From NCBI RefSeq assembly GCF_003208215.1, contig NZ_QKLW01000008.1:91082-155081 (forward strand): 64,000 nt of DNA, written 5' to 3'. This stretch comes from Marinomonas alcarazii (GTDB lineage Bacteria > Pseudomonadota > Gammaproteobacteria > Pseudomonadales > Marinomonadaceae). Of this stretch, positions 19,157 to 31,877 are shown one piece after another (the stretch's first letter is position 1; each line of letters begins with the position of its first letter). The position numbers and the translations under genes were made by a program. The notes under the pieces were generated by a model, which saw only the letters and a list, made by a program, of their open reading frames with translations, made no database searches and was not told the DNA's origin.

Positions 19157-19186
19157 AGCGCCAATCAGATTGCTCTGATTGGCGCT
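19157..19186 (-). terminator. Intrinsic terminator of the gltBD operon
   Basis: Perfect 12-base stem AGCGCCAATCAG / CTGATTGGCGCT with a six-base loop, then CTTTTGTTTT on the minus strand, 28 bases beyond the gltD stop. Confidence 0.9.
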
Positions 19187-19213
19187 TTGACTCAAAACTC
19201 GACAAGGTCGCGT

Positions 19214-20641
<1,428 letters not shown>

Positions 20642-20753
20642 CTATCTCCTCGGCCGCCTGTAAACAAGCGGCGCTTCTCTCAAATGGGTCAGACTGATTC
20701 GTTCACAGGGCTTGATCTAAATTCAATCAAACCAAGCCCCATAACAGCGTGTT

Positions 20754-23700
20754 TTATTCCGGACGTTGACGAGTGTTAGCCAATAGCGCGCCTAAGCTTG
20801 CTGCTTTTGGTTTCACTAGCCAGAACTTGCCAATGTAGTCGTAGAAGTTTTCTAAGATCTCTTGGCCCCATTCGCTGTCAGTTTCTCGGACGTATTCTTC
20901 GATCACAGAGCGAAGGTGTGAACGATACTCTTCCGTTAATTCCGTACCGATGCGGTGAATTTCCACCAATTCGTGGTTGTACTTATCCACGAAGGTACGG
21001 TCTAAATCGAGTACGTAAGCGAAACCGCCAGTCATACCCGCACCAAAGTTGTAACCTGTATTACCAAGCACAGTCACCATACCGCCTGTCATGTATTCAC
21101 AGCAGTGGTCACCTGCGCCTTCGATAACAGTGTGCGTACCAGAGTTACGAACTGCAAAACGCTCACCAGCCGTACCTGCGGCAAACAATTTACCGCCCGT
21201 CGCACCATACAAACAGGTGTTACCGATAATGGCTGAGTCTTGTGACTTGAACATCGAGCCTTTTGGTGAACGAATAACCAACTTACCGCCAGTCATACCT
21301 TTACCAACGTAGTCGTTAGCATCACCTTCTAGGTACATATGCAAACCACCAGCGTTCCACACACCAAAGGATTGACCCGCTGTGCCTGTCAATTTAAGTG
21401 TTAGTGGTGCATCAATCATGCCTTGGTTACCGTAACGCTTAGCAATTTCACCAGACAAACGCGCACCAATAGAACGGTCACAGTTCGTCACTTCAAAGGC
21501 AAATTCACCGCCTTCTTTTTCTTCAACCGCATCTTTAACTGTGTCCCACATTTTCAAAGCCAATAAGCCTTTGTCGTGTGGCGGGTTGAATGGTGACTCA
21601 CAGTATTGTGCTTTATCGGCTGGAATCAGATCATTTTTCAAAATTGGTGATAGATCTAAGCTACGCTGTTTGTCCGTTTCACCAGGCAAAATAGCCAATA
21701 GATCCGTACGACCGATCAAGTCCTGCAGACGAGCTACGCCGAGTTTAGCCAACCATTGACGCGTATCTTCTGCCATAAAGCGGAAGAAGTTTTTGATCAT
21801 TTCCACTGTGCCAATGAAGTGCTCATCACGCAGCATTTGATCCTGAGTCGCAACCCCAGTCGCACAGTTGTTCAAGTGACAAATACGTAAGAACTTACAA
21901 CCCATAGCCACCATTGGTGTGGTACCAAAACCAAAGCTTTCAGCGCCTAGAATCGCCGCTTTCACCACATCCAGACCCGTTTTCAAACCACCATCTGTTT
22001 GTAGACGAATTTTGCCACGTAGATCGTTAGAACGAAGGGCTTGTTGTGCTTCCGCCAAACCTAACTCCCAAGGAGAACCAGCATGACGAATAGAAGTAAT
22101 TGGCGATGCCGCAGTACCACCGTCGTAACCCGAGATGGTAATCAAATCCGCGTAAGCTTTTGCAACACCCGCCGCAATCGTACCAACTCCCGGTTCAGAA
22201 ACCAGTTTCACCGATACCAAAGCATCTGGGTTTACTTGTTTCAAATCGAAAATGAGCTGAGCCAAATCCTCGATAGAATAAATATCATGATGCGGAGGTG
22301 GTGAAATCAAGGTAACACCTGGAACTGCGTAACGTAGACGAGCGATCAAGCCGTTTACTTTACCGCCTGGCAACTGACCACCTTCACCTGGTTTCGCACC
22401 TTGAGCAACTTTGATCTGCAATACTTCAGCATTCACCAAGTACTCAGGCGTTACACCAAAACGACCTGATGCAATTTGTTTGATCTTAGAGCGGCGCTCT
22501 GTACCGTGACGAGCTGGATCTTCACCACCCTCACCTGAGTTAGAACGACAACCTAATTCGTTCATCGCTTGCGCTAGGGCTTCGTGTGCTTCTGGTGACA
22601 AGGCACCCAAGGACATACCAGCAGAGTCGAAACGAGGCAGAATCTCTTCAATGGATTCTACTTCATCCAAGGCAATCGGTTTCGCCTTATCTGACAAGCT
22701 AAACAAGTCGCGCAACATAGACGCTGGACGGTTGTTTACTAGCTCTGTGTATTTGGTGAAGTCTTCAAAACGACCACTGCCCACAGCGGTTTGCAAATTG
22801 CGCACAACGTCTGGGTTAAACGCATGATATTCCGCTTCATGGACGTATTTTAAGTAACCGCCCTGTTGAATCGGTTTGCGTAATTTCCAAGCATTATTCG
22901 CGATAGATTCTTGATCCTTTTGGAAATCTTCAAAACGTGCGCCTTTGATACGACTTGGTACGCCTTTGAAGCAAAGATCAACCACCTTAGTATCCAAACC
23001 AACCGCTTCAAATAACTGCGCGCCACGGTAAGACGCGATTGTTGAAATCCCCATCTTAGAGATGATTTTCATCAAGCCTTTGTTAATACCTTTACGGTAT
23101 TTCACGTGGCAAGCGATTGGATCACCCAAGACTTCGCCTTTATCAACCATATCGTTAATCAAACGATAAGAAAGGTATGGGTAAACCGCTGTTGCACCAA
23201 AGCCTAGCAACACAGCAAACTGATGTGGATCACGCGCAAAGCCAGTGTCTGCAATGATGTTTGAATCGCAACGCAAACCTTGCTTAGACAAATGATGATG
23301 CACAGCGCCCACCGCCATAGGCGAAGGAATTGGCAAATGGCCTTTGGCGATATCACGGTCAGTCAAGACAACAATTACCGCGCCATTACGCACGACTTCT
23401 TCCGCTTTTACTTGCAAGTCTTTAATCGCTTGCTCAAGGGAAACGTCTTCTGGGTTGTAGTTCGTGCTCAAACGCACCAAACGGAAACGGTGATCATCTA
23501 ACGCCAATAAACGGCTGTATTTACGCGGTGACAATACTGGTGACGACAAAATAATACGGTTTGCGTGCTTTGGCGTTTCTTCAAATAAGTTACGCTCTAC
23601 ACCAATGCACGTCTCCAACGACATCACAACCGATTCGCGTAGCGGATCTATTGGTGGGTTGGTTACCTGTGCAAACTTCTGGCGGAAGTAATCTGTCACT

Positions 23701-25205
23701 GGGCGAGTTTGGCTAGACATAACCGCCATAGGCGTGTCATCACCCATAGAGCCCACTGCCTCATGGCCACTTTCTGCCAATGGTCGGAAAATTTGCTCGC
23801 GCTCTTCAAAAGAGACTTGGAACATTTTCTGATAGGTCAGCATTTCTTCTTTAGTGAAAGGTTCGAATTCAAGAGACGATTCTTCCAACAATGATTCAAT
23901 ACGAATCGCTTCCTGCTTCAACCATTTTTTGTATGGGTGCATGGATTTAAGGCGATTATCGATGTCATCCGTATGAAGTACTTTGCCGTTTTGCGTATCA
24001 ATTACTAGCATTTGGCCAGGGCCAACACGACCTTTCGATACAACATCTTCAGGCTTGTAGCCATAAGTACCCACTTCAGAAGCCAGCGTAATAAAGCCGT
24101 TCTTAGTGATTACCCAACGCGCAGGACGCAAGCCGTTACGGTCAAGCATACAAATAGCATGACGGCCGTCGGTCATTACCAAGCCAGCTGGGCCATCCCA
24201 AGGATCCATGTGCATGGAGTTGTACTGATAAAAAGCACGTAACTCTGGATCCATGTTTTCAACGTTTTGCCACGCTGGTGGAATAATCAAACGTGCAGCA
24301 CGGAAGATATCAACACCACCCGTTACCAAAACTTCCAACATGTTATCCATAGAAGAAGAGTCGGAACCCGTTAAGTTCACTAACGGCTGCAGGTCTTGTA
24401 GCTCAGGGATCAAAGGTGTACGCAATTTGCTAGTACGAGCCAATGCCCAGTTACGGTTACCTTCAATAGTGTTGATCTCGCCGTTATGCGCCAACATGCG
24501 GAACGGTTGAGCCAATGGCCATTTTGGTAAGGTATTAGTAGAGAAACGTTGGTGGAAAACACAAATCGCAGTTTGCATTTTTTCGTTGCCTAAATCTTTA
24601 TAAAAGAAAGGCAAATCCACTGGCATCATCAAACCTTTATACGCCAGAACTTTATCTGACAAAGAACAGATGTAGAAATTCTCGTATTGCGCCAACGCGA
24701 TTTCAGTTTGACGACGCGCCACAAACAAACGTGTTGCAAAAGTGCGTGCGTCCATACGATTACTATCAACGAACACTTGCTCAATACGAGGCAAGCAATC
24801 CATCGCAATCATACCAAGGCAAGACGCATCGATTGGCACTTCACGCCAACCCACGACATTCAAACCTTCATCTGTTAGCTTTTGCGTTAGTACATTACGC
24901 TGTTCGCTTGCTAGTGTTTCATCTTGATCAAGAAACACCATGCCGATACCGTAAAGGTCGGACAAGGTGTGATTAAATAAAGCATGCGCTTCACCACGTA
25001 AAAATAGATCCGGCTTTTGGATCAGAAGACCACAGCCGTCACCTGTTTTACCATCTGCAGCGATACCGCCACGGTGTGTCATACATGTCAAAGACTCAAT
25101 AGCTGTCTTAAGTAGCTCATGGCTGGTATTGCCTTCCATATGCGCAATTAAGCCAAAGCCACAGTTGTCTTTGAACTCGCCAGGACGATAAAGGCCTGCA
25201 TTCAT
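20754..25205 (-). CDS. gltB: Glutamate synthase (NADPH) large subunit
   Basis: 1483 residues, full length. A short propeptide precedes the N-terminal nucleophile Cys15 (KDNCGFGLI) of the class II glutaminase domain (to about 420). Next come a central domain, the FMN/2-oxoglutarate synthase barrel (about 800-1190) with the 3Fe-4S cysteines in [12 protein letters not shown] (about 1101-1112), and the C-terminal GXGXG beta-helix (about 1230-1430) with repeated GGxxxxxG turns. Ammonia made by the glutaminase is tunnelled to the synthase site. First gene of gltBD. Confidence 0.97.
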   Translation of the reverse strand: MNAGLYRPGEFKDNCGFGLIAHMEGNTSHELLKTAIESLTCMTHRGGIAADGKTGDGCGLLIQKPDLFLRGEAHALFNHTLSDLYGIGMVFLDQDETLASEQRNVLTQKLTDEGLNVVGWREVPIDASCLGMIAMDCLPRIEQVFVDSNRMDARTFATRLFVARRQTEIALAQYENFYICSLSDKVLAYKGLMMPVDLPFFYKDLGNEKMQTAICVFHQRFSTNTLPKWPLAQPFRMLAHNGEINTIEGNRNWALARTSKLRTPLIPELQDLQPLVNLTGSDSSSMDNMLEVLVTGGVDIFRAARLIIPPAWQNVENMDPELRAFYQYNSMHMDPWDGPAGLVMTDGRHAICMLDRNGLRPARWVITKNGFITLASEVGTYGYKPEDVVSKGRVGPGQMLVIDTQNGKVLHTDDIDNRLKSMHPYKKWLKQEAIRIESLLEESSLEFEPFTKEEMLTYQKMFQVSFEEREQIFRPLAESGHEAVGSMGDDTPMAVMSSQTRPVTDYFRQKFAQVTNPPIDPLRESVVMSLETCIGVERNLFEETPKHANRIILSSPVLSPRKYSRLLALDDHRFRLVRLSTNYNPEDVSLEQAIKDLQVKAEEVVRNGAVIVVLTDRDIAKGHLPIPSPMAVGAVHHHLSKQGLRCDSNIIADTGFARDPHQFAVLLGFGATAVYPYLSYRLINDMVDKGEVLGDPIACHVKYRKGINKGLMKIISKMGISTIASYRGAQLFEAVGLDTKVVDLCFKGVPSRIKGARFEDFQKDQESIANNAWKLRKPIQQGGYLKYVHEAEYHAFNPDVVRNLQTAVGSGRFEDFTKYTELVNNRPASMLRDLFSLSDKAKPIALDEVESIEEILPRFDSAGMSLGALSPEAHEALAQAMNELGCRSNSGEGGEDPARHGTERRSKIKQIASGRFGVTPEYLVNAEVLQIKVAQGAKPGEGGQLPGGKVNGLIARLRYAVPGVTLISPPPHHDIYSIEDLAQLIFDLKQVNPDALVSVKLVSEPGVGTIAAGVAKAYADLITISGYDGGTAASPITSIRHAGSPWELGLAEAQQALRSNDLRGKIRLQTDGGLKTGLDVVKAAILGAESFGFGTTPMVAMGCKFLRICHLNNCATGVATQDQMLRDEHFIGTVEMIKNFFRFMAEDTRQWLAKLGVARLQDLIGRTDLLAILPGETDKQRSLDLSPILKNDLIPADKAQYCESPFNPPHDKGLLALKMWDTVKDAVEEKEGGEFAFEVTNCDRSIGARLSGEIAKRYGNQGMIDAPLTLKLTGTAGQSFGVWNAGGLHMYLEGDANDYVGKGMTGGKLVIRSPKGSMFKSQDSAIIGNTCLYGATGGKLFAAGTAGERFAVRNSGTHTVIEGAGDHCCEYMTGGMVTVLGNTGYNFGAGMTGGFAYVLDLDRTFVDKYNHELVEIHRIGTELTEEYRSHLRSVIEEYVRETDSEWGQEILENFYDYIGKFWLVKPKAASLGALLANTRQRPE

Positions 25206-25615
25206 ACACCAACTCCCACAGTTGAAACGTAAAAAAATAAAGATTAGATATAAATTCGATTATCAGGTGGCTGGGCTAAAAAGCGAAAACGCGAATGATC
25301 TCGCTTCGAGAATGACTATCATCTACCCAAAACACCACCGAAATGGATGATCATACTACCCTGACGAAGAGCACTACTCAAACTGACGTAGCCCTGTTTT
25401 ATGTTATTTAGACGGTTTTTGGAGGGGTTTTACCGGCAAATAGCGGCGACTTAGAGAATTATCTATGGCGGGAGTTTTTGCAAACAGAAAATTCCACTGT
25501 TCATTCATGTTTTTCAGAGAATTACAGTGATTTTTACTAAATTTAGGTAATGGCTATACAAAAGCGTCACAAAAAACCATTTATGCGGCGTTTTCTACTT
25601 CATTCCACAGTCAAA
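25206..25615. other. Intergenic region upstream of gltB
   Basis: 410 bases between the gltB start and the damX stop. It must hold the gltB promoter, but I see no convincing -35/-10 pair, operator or riboswitch-like fold, and no terminator with a U-run for the damX transcript. The open frame on the plus strand overlapping damX is not protein-like. Confidence 0.5.
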
Positions 25616-27157
25616 TCACTGGGCTTTTCGAATATCGTCCTGAATACCTCGAGCACTTCTAGCCCAAGGATTCAAATCGCGGATATCTTTTGGAAGCGTT
25701 TCGGCACCGGCGATGGCTTCACTGCGATTACGATACATACCATAAACCACGACAAACCAGTCTTTGCCGTTATGTTTCGATTTAAAGTAGCCAAATGCAT
25801 CAACGCCACCTTGGTCGCGAATAAAGTCCTGTACTGTACCTTTATTATGCGTTCCTAAGAGCTGCAGCGTGTATCGATTAGGATTCTGAGAAAGCCACCA
25901 TTCCGTCTTATCAAAAGGGTCTTTCGTTACTTTCAGGTTAGCTTGTTCGGTTCTCGTTGCAACCTCTTCTGGCGCTTCCTCGACGATTGGCGCAGCTGCC
26001 AATTCTGGCGCTTCTGAGCGAATCGGTGCCGTAGAGATGGTAGAATTTGTCATTGCGGGCGTTGTGGCGGGCAATGACCGCGAAGTACTAATAGCAGGCA
26101 ACGATGAGTCAGTAGGAATGGGTGGCAGAACGACATCCCCTTCTTGACCAATTTTACGCTGCATCGCATCAATTCTAGCAATGGTTTCCGCCGATGACTG
26201 GCCTTGTCTTGGACTCAAAGGAATAACATTACTGGCTCTGTCTGCTGTCGCGGTTGATTTATCTGGCTTATCAGAAAATAACACGGCAACCAGAATACCC
26301 AACATCACCACAGACAAAAGCGCCATGTGCGCTAGCGGAAATCCCATAGCAAGATTGAAACGCATGCCGGATTTCGCTGGCTTATTACCATTCCCCATTA
26401 ATGCCTGTGCAGCCTGGTTTATTCGTCCAGGGTAGCCGCCCGATTCTTGGTGGATTTGTTTCACCTGCTTGTCATTAAAAGGCAGGTTAATACCACCGCT
26501 CACCGCGCGAATACGATGTAATAAATACGCTTTTGTTTGTTCAAGTGAATAAGGTGCGAGCGTAAAAGAATGACTTAATTGCTCATAACGGGCGCTTTGA
26601 TAAGAGTCTAGATTCCTAGCAAGTGAATACTCACTGAACAGCACCACATGTGGCACAGTTTGATTGTCTGTCGCTAAAGACATCATATCTAATAGCATGC
26701 TGACAGCATCTGTATTTAACTCTTGCGCATTATCAATCAACACCAATGCGGCTTGGCCTTTTTCCTCTAAATCATGAGAGAACTTAAGCAAAGGCCCAAA
26801 CGTGGTTTCATTTGGTGGCTGAGTAAAATGACCAGAGAATCCAGCGTATATAGCCTGTAGCAACTGGCCTGCCGTCATTAACATTGTGGCTTTAACATGG
26901 CTAACTATGGTTGTTTCGTCTTGGTGACGCGCGAATTCCATAAGGAAACGGCTTTTACCGCTACCTTGTGGTCCTTGCACAACAGACAATAAATTGCTGT
27001 AACGACTTAAATGTTCTAGCAAAGCCAATTGCTGATTGCCTTCTTCAGACGCAAAATAAACCGATGCGTCTTTCGAGCCAAAAGGATCCCTCAGCGTGGC
27101 TTTTGGCGGCTGATTAAGCGCATCCTCTAAATCAAACTGAAAGTCTGGCTTTGCCAT
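25616..27157 (-). CDS. damX: AAA-ATPase/SPOR-domain cell-division protein (DamX-like)
   Basis: 513 residues. The N-terminal ATPase-like domain (about 25-250) has a Walker A GPQGSGKSR (61-69) and VLIDNAQEL as Walker B. It is followed by a membrane helix (about 278-297), a low-complexity Pro/Ser/Ala linker, and a C-terminal SPOR domain (about 420-500), which binds denuded septal peptidoglycan. E. coli DamX has the same order with a shorter N-domain. Gene order aroK-aroB-damX is conserved in gammaproteobacteria. Likely acts at the septum. Confidence 0.88.
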   Translation of the reverse strand: MAKPDFQFDLEDALNQPPKATLRDPFGSKDASVYFASEEGNQQLALLEHLSRYSNLLSVVQGPQGSGKSRFLMEFARHQDETTIVSHVKATMLMTAGQLLQAIYAGFSGHFTQPPNETTFGPLLKFSHDLEEKGQAALVLIDNAQELNTDAVSMLLDMMSLATDNQTVPHVVLFSEYSLARNLDSYQSARYEQLSHSFTLAPYSLEQTKAYLLHRIRAVSGGINLPFNDKQVKQIHQESGGYPGRINQAAQALMGNGNKPAKSGMRFNLAMGFPLAHMALLSVVMLGILVAVLFSDKPDKSTATADRASNVIPLSPRQGQSSAETIARIDAMQRKIGQEGDVVLPPIPTDSSLPAISTSRSLPATTPAMTNSTISTAPIRSEAPELAAAPIVEEAPEEVATRTEQANLKVTKDPFDKTEWWLSQNPNRYTLQLLGTHNKGTVQDFIRDQGGVDAFGYFKSKHNGKDWFVVVYGMYRNRSEAIAGAETLPKDIRDLNPWARSARGIQDDIRKAQ

Positions 27158-27183
27158 AATCGTCCTTCAACAATAAGTTGCCA

Positions 27184-28296
27184 TTAAGAAATGGCAAGGT
27201 TAGCTTGTTTACTCGCTTCAAGCGCATCCGTTAGACAAGCATTGAAGTCTTCCATTGGAAAATCTGATGTTACAATGGCTTCGCCTAAAGCGCCAAGTAG
27301 CACCAAACGCAAACTGCCATCCAACACTTTTTTATCCAATGCCATACGTTCAACAAAATTAGCCAAGGTCATGTTTACTGGCGGCAAGATAGGCAGTTTA
27401 GCGGCTTTAAAGAGATCAACCGTGCGTCTAAAATCCTCATCAGTGATATTGCCCATGCGCCATGAAAGATCCATTGCCAACACACTTCCTGCTGCGACAG
27501 CTTCGCCATGCAACCAGTTGCCATAGCCCATTTGGGTTTCAATAGCGTGACCGAAGGTATGGCCTAAATTGAGAATAGCACGAACGCCGCCCTCTCTTTC
27601 ATCTTGTGCAACGACATTGGCCTTAGCCAAGCAAGAGCGATAAATAGCTTCGCTAATTTTGTCATTATCTAATGACATCAAAGCCGGCATTTCTTGTTCT
27701 AGCCAATCAAAAAATGGCACATCACAAATCAGGCCGTACTTAATCACTTCAGCCATACCTGCCGACAACTCTCGTTGAGGCAAACTTAACAAACTATCGG
27801 TATCAATAATCACCGCTTGAGGCTGATAAAATGCCCCAATCATGTTTTTACCAAGAGGATGGTTAACGCCTGTCTTACCACCAACAGAAGAATCCACTTG
27901 AGACAACAAGGTAGTTGGCACTTGAATAAAAGGCACACCACGCTGATACGTCGCTGCGGCAAAACCTGCCATATCACCAACAACACCACCACCTAGAGCA
28001 ATCACTGTCGTGGTTCGATTGTGTTTGGCTTCCAACAGTGATGTCATTATCGTGCCGTAAGTATCGAGTGTTTTAAACTCTTCTCCATCTGGCAATATAC
28101 AAGTATCAACCTTGTAGTCAGCTGACAACATGTCAACCATCGCATCTAGATAAAGTGGGGCAATCGTGTCATTGGTCACTATCATGACCTGTTTGCCATG
28201 AATCGCTTCATCAAAAAGGGCTTTTTGCTGACGTATGCCACGACCAATATAAATGGGGTAGCTGCGCTCGTTCAGATCAACGGTTAATGTACGCAT
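27184..28296 (-). CDS. aroB: 3-dehydroquinate synthase
   Basis: 370 residues; second step of the shikimate pathway, converting DAHP to 3-dehydroquinate with catalytic NAD+ and a divalent metal. Conserved features include the NAD-binding loop [29 protein letters not shown] and the metal-binding [11 protein letters not shown] with [12 protein letters not shown]. The start codon overlaps the aroK stop (TAATG), so translation is coupled. Normal length and no lesions seen. Confidence 0.97.
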   Translation of the reverse strand: MRTLTVDLNERSYPIYIGRGIRQQKALFDEAIHGKQVMIVTNDTIAPLYLDAMVDMLSADYKVDTCILPDGEEFKTLDTYGTIMTSLLEAKHNRTTTVIALGGGVVGDMAGFAAATYQRGVPFIQVPTTLLSQVDSSVGGKTGVNHPLGKNMIGAFYQPQAVIIDTDSLLSLPQRELSAGMAEVIKYGLICDVPFFDWLEQEMPALMSLDNDKISEAIYRSCLAKANVVAQDEREGGVRAILNLGHTFGHAIETQMGYGNWLHGEAVAAGSVLAMDLSWRMGNITDEDFRRTVDLFKAAKLPILPPVNMTLANFVERMALDKKVLDGSLRLVLLGALGEAIVTSDFPMEDFNACLTDALEASKQANLAIS

Positions 28297-28844
28297 TAGG
28301 ATGTAGTTGTCTCCTCTTTTAAATGGCGCTTAATAGCGTCTAACACCTTGTTAGCAACAGATCTGGGGTGACGAGAATCCGTTTCAATCACCAGGGTCGC
28401 CACTTCCCTGTATAAAGGATCACGAACTTCAAACAGTTTTTTGAGTGTTGCTTTGGGGTCACCGGTTTGCAATAACGGACGGTGATTACTTTTAGATGTC
28501 CGATATAACTGCTGTGCGACAGAAGCATACAGGTATACAACCAGAGCATTTTCACGAAGAATGTCTCGGTTTTCTTCACGCATCACAATGCCGCCACCAG
28601 TCGCCAAGACAGAATCGCCTTTATCTGACTGTGCAACAGACGCCAAGGCTTGGGTTTCACGTTTACGGAAACCGTCCTCGCCTTCCCTCTCAAAAATCCA
28701 AGGAATATCTGCACCAGCATTATCTTCTATGACTTTATCTAGATCATAGAAGTCTTTATCCATTGATTGAGAAATCAAACGGCCTATTGTCGTTTTTCCT
28801 GCGCCCATGGGGCCTACTAAAATAATATTGGGGGCTTTTATCAT
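28296..28844 (-). CDS. aroK: Shikimate kinase I
   Basis: About 182 residues. ATP-dependent 3-phosphorylation of shikimate. P-loop [12 protein letters not shown] near the N-terminus, substrate-binding Asp-rich [14 protein letters not shown] loop ([10 protein letters not shown]) and LID region with RPLL. The open frame extends to an in-frame TTG at 28853; ATG at 28844 ([11 protein letters not shown]) fits family starts, although its ribosome site is weak. Followed directly by aroB. Confidence 0.94.
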   Translation of the reverse strand: MIKAPNIILVGPMGAGKTTIGRLISQSMDKDFYDLDKVIEDNAGADIPWIFEREGEDGFRKRETQALASVAQSDKGDSVLATGGGIVMREENRDILRENALVVYLYASVAQQLYRTSKSNHRPLLQTGDPKATLKKLFEVRDPLYREVATLVIETDSRHPRSVANKVLDAIKRHLKEETTTS

Positions 28845-28886
28845 TGTATTCAATTACATCGGAATTAAGCAGATTTAGACTGCGGC

Positions 28887-30068
28887 CTAGTTAACTGACA
28901 TTTGTAGCAGCTTTGGCGTAATAAATACAAGTAATTCAACCTTTTCTTGCTGTTCTGATCGTCTTTTAAACAGCTCGCCCAACAATGGAATCGCACTAAA
29001 GAAAGGTACTCGGCTCTCTGATTCAAAGCGTTCTTCGCGAAAAATCCCCCCTAAAACAAGCGTTTCTTGGTTTTTCACGACCACCTGCGTTTTTAAACGA
29101 TTGGTTTTCAAGCTAGGAACACCATTTACTAGGTCACCCACAGAGTCTTGATGAATATTAAGCGACAACAAAATATTTCCTCCCTCTTTTACAAAGGGCG
29201 TCACTTCCAACATCAGCGCTGCTTGGCGAAATTCGATACTCACTTTGTCATCATTTACGGTTTGATAAGGTACTTCTGTCCCCGACTCAATTCGAGCCGC
29301 CTGACCTTCGGATGTGACGATTTTAGGTTTGGACACCACATTAGCCAAACCTTCCCCTTCCATCATCTCCAATGTGAAAGCCAACAATCCAGAGCCACCA
29401 GCATTGGCAAAACTTAAACTGGTTGACGGTGTAAGAGCACCCAAATCCACCGCACCGCCCATTGAAGATCGAACACCGTCAGACAACTTGGCTTGCCAGT
29501 TAACACCAAACTGAGATTGCGCGGTACGGCTCACCTGAGCAATTTGCGCACTGATTTCTATTTGTCGGAGCGGTGCATCTAACCACACCAATGTCTCACG
29601 AATACCTTCAAATGATTCACACGAAGAAGCAACAATCGAATTCGTACGACTATCAACAATTAAAGAAAGTGACGGATACAATGTTTGTAAGTGCACACCA
29701 ACAACTTCCGCCTTGGCGTGCTTTAATACCCAGTAAGCACGTTGACAAATGGCTTTCGCTTCCTTGCCCTCAGACTCATCCTTAATAACATTTGGCATTA
29801 ATACAGCAACAGATCCTTGCCATTCGAGACGCAAATGCGGCGGTTGAGCAACCGCCTCCATCACCTCTTTCCAACTTGCATTTTTTATAGATAAGGTTAT
29901 TACATCGTCTATTTCTTGGCTTATGACTACACTCTCATTCATTTGTGCCGCGAGCCAAGGTAGTACTTCTTGCAAGGAGCGAGATTCAAAATACACATCC
30001 ATTGCATAAACAGAGCGCGCGCTGATCACAGAAAGAATAACCAAAACCCGCAAATATACACTAATCAT
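28887..30068 (-). CDS. hofQ: Short secretin, HofQ/PilQ (ComE)-like
   Basis: 393 residues. Signal peptide (1-22), a short STN/N0 domain (about 25-80), a NolW/N1-like segment (about 105-190) and a C-terminal secretin channel domain (about 195-390), which includes VPYQTV and the LVLGGIFRE-to-PFFSAIPLLGELFKRR signature. It lacks the AMIN domains of full PilQ (about 700 residues) and matches the size of HofQ (E. coli) and ComE (Haemophilus), which form the outer-membrane pore for DNA uptake or a pilus. Overlaps the upstream gene by 8 bases. Synteny with aroK supports the assignment. Confidence 0.85.
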   Translation of the reverse strand: MISVYLRVLVILSVISARSVYAMDVYFESRSLQEVLPWLAAQMNESVVISQEIDDVITLSIKNASWKEVMEAVAQPPHLRLEWQGSVAVLMPNVIKDESEGKEAKAICQRAYWVLKHAKAEVVGVHLQTLYPSLSLIVDSRTNSIVASSCESFEGIRETLVWLDAPLRQIEISAQIAQVSRTAQSQFGVNWQAKLSDGVRSSMGGAVDLGALTPSTSLSFANAGGSGLLAFTLEMMEGEGLANVVSKPKIVTSEGQAARIESGTEVPYQTVNDDKVSIEFRQAALMLEVTPFVKEGGNILLSLNIHQDSVGDLVNGVPSLKTNRLKTQVVVKNQETLVLGGIFREERFESESRVPFFSAIPLLGELFKRRSEQQEKVELLVFITPKLLQMSVN

Positions 30069-30771
30069 CAGCTTCTCCTTTTTGGCGTATCACCAAGGTC
30101 TGTAAGGAGCTATCGTTTGCAATTAAGGTCACTTGATCTAACGACACTGTCCCAACTGACAATCCCGCCGAAGGTAACCAGCTCCCTTCTTGTACCCAGT
30201 AGCGATGATTTTTATATTGAACCAAGGCAGAGGTATTTTCTGACGTACGCATCGTCGACAGCAGCTGCCAATCCCTTTGATTGAAACGCTCGATCAAAAT
30301 GCGCGCTGGTAACCAATTGTGGTACTCACGGTTCATTTTTGGAGCCTGAATCGAAAAGTGCATTTTTCCTTGCCACTGCCCGTTGCTCTCTTTTTGCCAT
30401 GACACTGATAACAAGGTTAAGGCAAATCGCTCCTCAATTTGCTCTAATGCCGCTTGCCATTGCGGCAGAGACGCTGTGCCTTTGACTTCCCACGCGGAGG
30501 CCATATTTTGCGCGGTATCGATTATTTGGTGCTGCAACCAAGGGTGATCCGTCAATTGAACCCTTGCTAACGCGCGACTTTGTCGTTGTATGGCACTCCA
30601 TGATCGCTGTGCGCCTTGTTTCAGCTTAAATTGCCGGTCTGCGTTATTCTGAGCAGCAGAAAGAAAGGGATACCAAACCGCCAACTGCAACATAACCAAC
30701 AACAGCACAAACAAGAGATTGACGCGTAACAAAGAGCCTTTGCTAACCGGAAAAAATGGAAATAGAGACAT
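30061..30771 (-). CDS. PilO/GspM-like inner-membrane pilus assembly protein (HofO/P position)
   Basis: 236 residues, no strong family signature readable. One N-terminal membrane helix (about 16-37), then a periplasmic part with helical content (about 40-110) and a beta-rich C-terminus ending in a weak PilP-like region (VSLDQVTLIAN). By position in the mrcA-[pilMNOP]-pilQ-aroK order it should supply the PilO and perhaps PilP role, linking the inner-membrane platform to the secretin. It overlaps its neighbours by 29 and 8 bases. Assignment rests on topology and synteny only. Confidence 0.6.
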   Translation of the reverse strand: MSLFPFFPVSKGSLLRVNLLFVLLLVMLQLAVWYPFLSAAQNNADRQFKLKQGAQRSWSAIQRQSRALARVQLTDHPWLQHQIIDTAQNMASAWEVKGTASLPQWQAALEQIEERFALTLLSVSWQKESNGQWQGKMHFSIQAPKMNREYHNWLPARILIERFNQRDWQLLSTMRTSENTSALVQYKNHRYWVQEGSWLPSAGLSVGTVSLDQVTLIANDSSLQTLVIRQKGEADD

Positions 30772-31720
30772 CCAATACCTCCGCGTTATTGTGCATAGAA
30801 ACAGCGGATTGAGAGGTGTGGTTTACTTCCCAGAGCCATTGCGGGAATTGATGCTGCCAGCCAATGAAAATGGTATCTAAATCAGACTCAGGCAACATCA
30901 TTCGAATCTCAGCCTTCACACCGTCACTGTTCACTGCCAACAACTGAACCCTTCTAGGAAACGCTTGTACTGCACTTAGGACTGACTGAGTGAAATCATT
31001 TTCGATCCGAACCGCTTTCCAAGCGGCTTGTAATTCCGATATTTCCTGACGGGCTAAGAATGCATCTTCCGTTTGTTTATGCAGCGAAAAAAGATACCCA
31101 AGTGCACTTCCTTGAACGAGCAAACTCAACGCCAACAAGTAGCTTAACAATACGCGTGTTTTTTGGCTTTTCACCTTTTCTGGCTGATAAGTAGACAAAG
31201 CCTGCTTTTTGCAATGTGACCACGATCGTGATGACGGCTTCATCCTCTGCCATTGACTAAACGGCATAATCACACAGTTTTTTGCCATGCCATGAAAAGG
31301 GCGACAAAGCTGCTCTGCCCATTCACTCGAACAAGCAAACACAGTTAACTCTGAACGTTTATCCGACAAGGAAACCTGCGAATAACTGAACTGCACCGCC
31401 TCAGGTGGCAAAAAAGTAATTTCCGTCGCATAACTCAGCGCAGCCAAAGGCAACAACGAGACAGGAATTAAGTGGTCTACCTGAGATCGAGAAACAGTAA
31501 GCCAAGCATCGGGCACTAAAACCAGCACAGGAACATGTTGAGACAACGATTCAAGAGGTAAAGTTTGATGTATTGCAGATAATTGAAAAGTATCAGGCAC
31601 AGAGCTGTCCTGATCAATCGATTGTAATGCGACTAATTCTGCCGCTTTACAAGAATCATAAAACCTACACTGCTCAGCCGTATAAACAGCAACAGCATAG
31701 CTAGGAACCAACCGCATCAT
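30743..31720 (-). CDS. GspL/PilM-PilN-like assembly protein (HofM/N position)
   Basis: 325 residues. A cytoplasmic N-domain (1-185) contains a LTVSRSQVDHLIPVSLLPLA segment that recalls GspL/HofM folds. It is followed by a single membrane helix (189-212), a short coiled coil (about 214-235) and a small periplasmic domain resembling PilN. The topology equals PilM fused to PilN, or a GspL. First gene of the cluster, divergent from mrcA by 157 bases. The sequence is poorly conserved, so the family call is an inference from topology and position. Confidence 0.6.
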   Translation of the reverse strand: MMRLVPSYAVAVYTAEQCRFYDSCKAAELVALQSIDQDSSVPDTFQLSAIHQTLPLESLSQHVPVLVLVPDAWLTVSRSQVDHLIPVSLLPLAALSYATEITFLPPEAVQFSYSQVSLSDKRSELTVFACSSEWAEQLCRPFHGMAKNCVIMPFSQWQRMKPSSRSWSHCKKQALSTYQPEKVKSQKTRVLLSYLLALSLLVQGSALGYLFSLHKQTEDAFLARQEISELQAAWKAVRIENDFTQSVLSAVQAFPRRVQLLAVNSDGVKAEIRMMLPESDLDTIFIGWQHQFPQWLWEVNHTSQSAVSMHNNAEVLDVSISIFSG

Positions 31721-31838
31721 TCATCCTTGAAATTATAGGTTATTCAATACAAAGCTTCATTTGACATCCGTGCCAAATTTTTACCAAGATAACACGATTT
31801 GATGCAAAGTTAAGCGCCTATTCTAGGATAATCTTAGG

Positions 31839-31844
31839 TATAAT
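31839..31844 (+). promoter_or_regulatory. Candidate -10 box for mrcA
   Basis: Consensus TATAAT 34 bases before the mrcA start codon, in the region shared with the divergent pilus cluster. No good -35 hexamer at 17 bases (CTATTC-like), so only the -10 is supported. Confidence 0.35.
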
Positions 31845-31877
31845 GGCTTTTTTTCACTCAGTATTGATTAGATTCAT

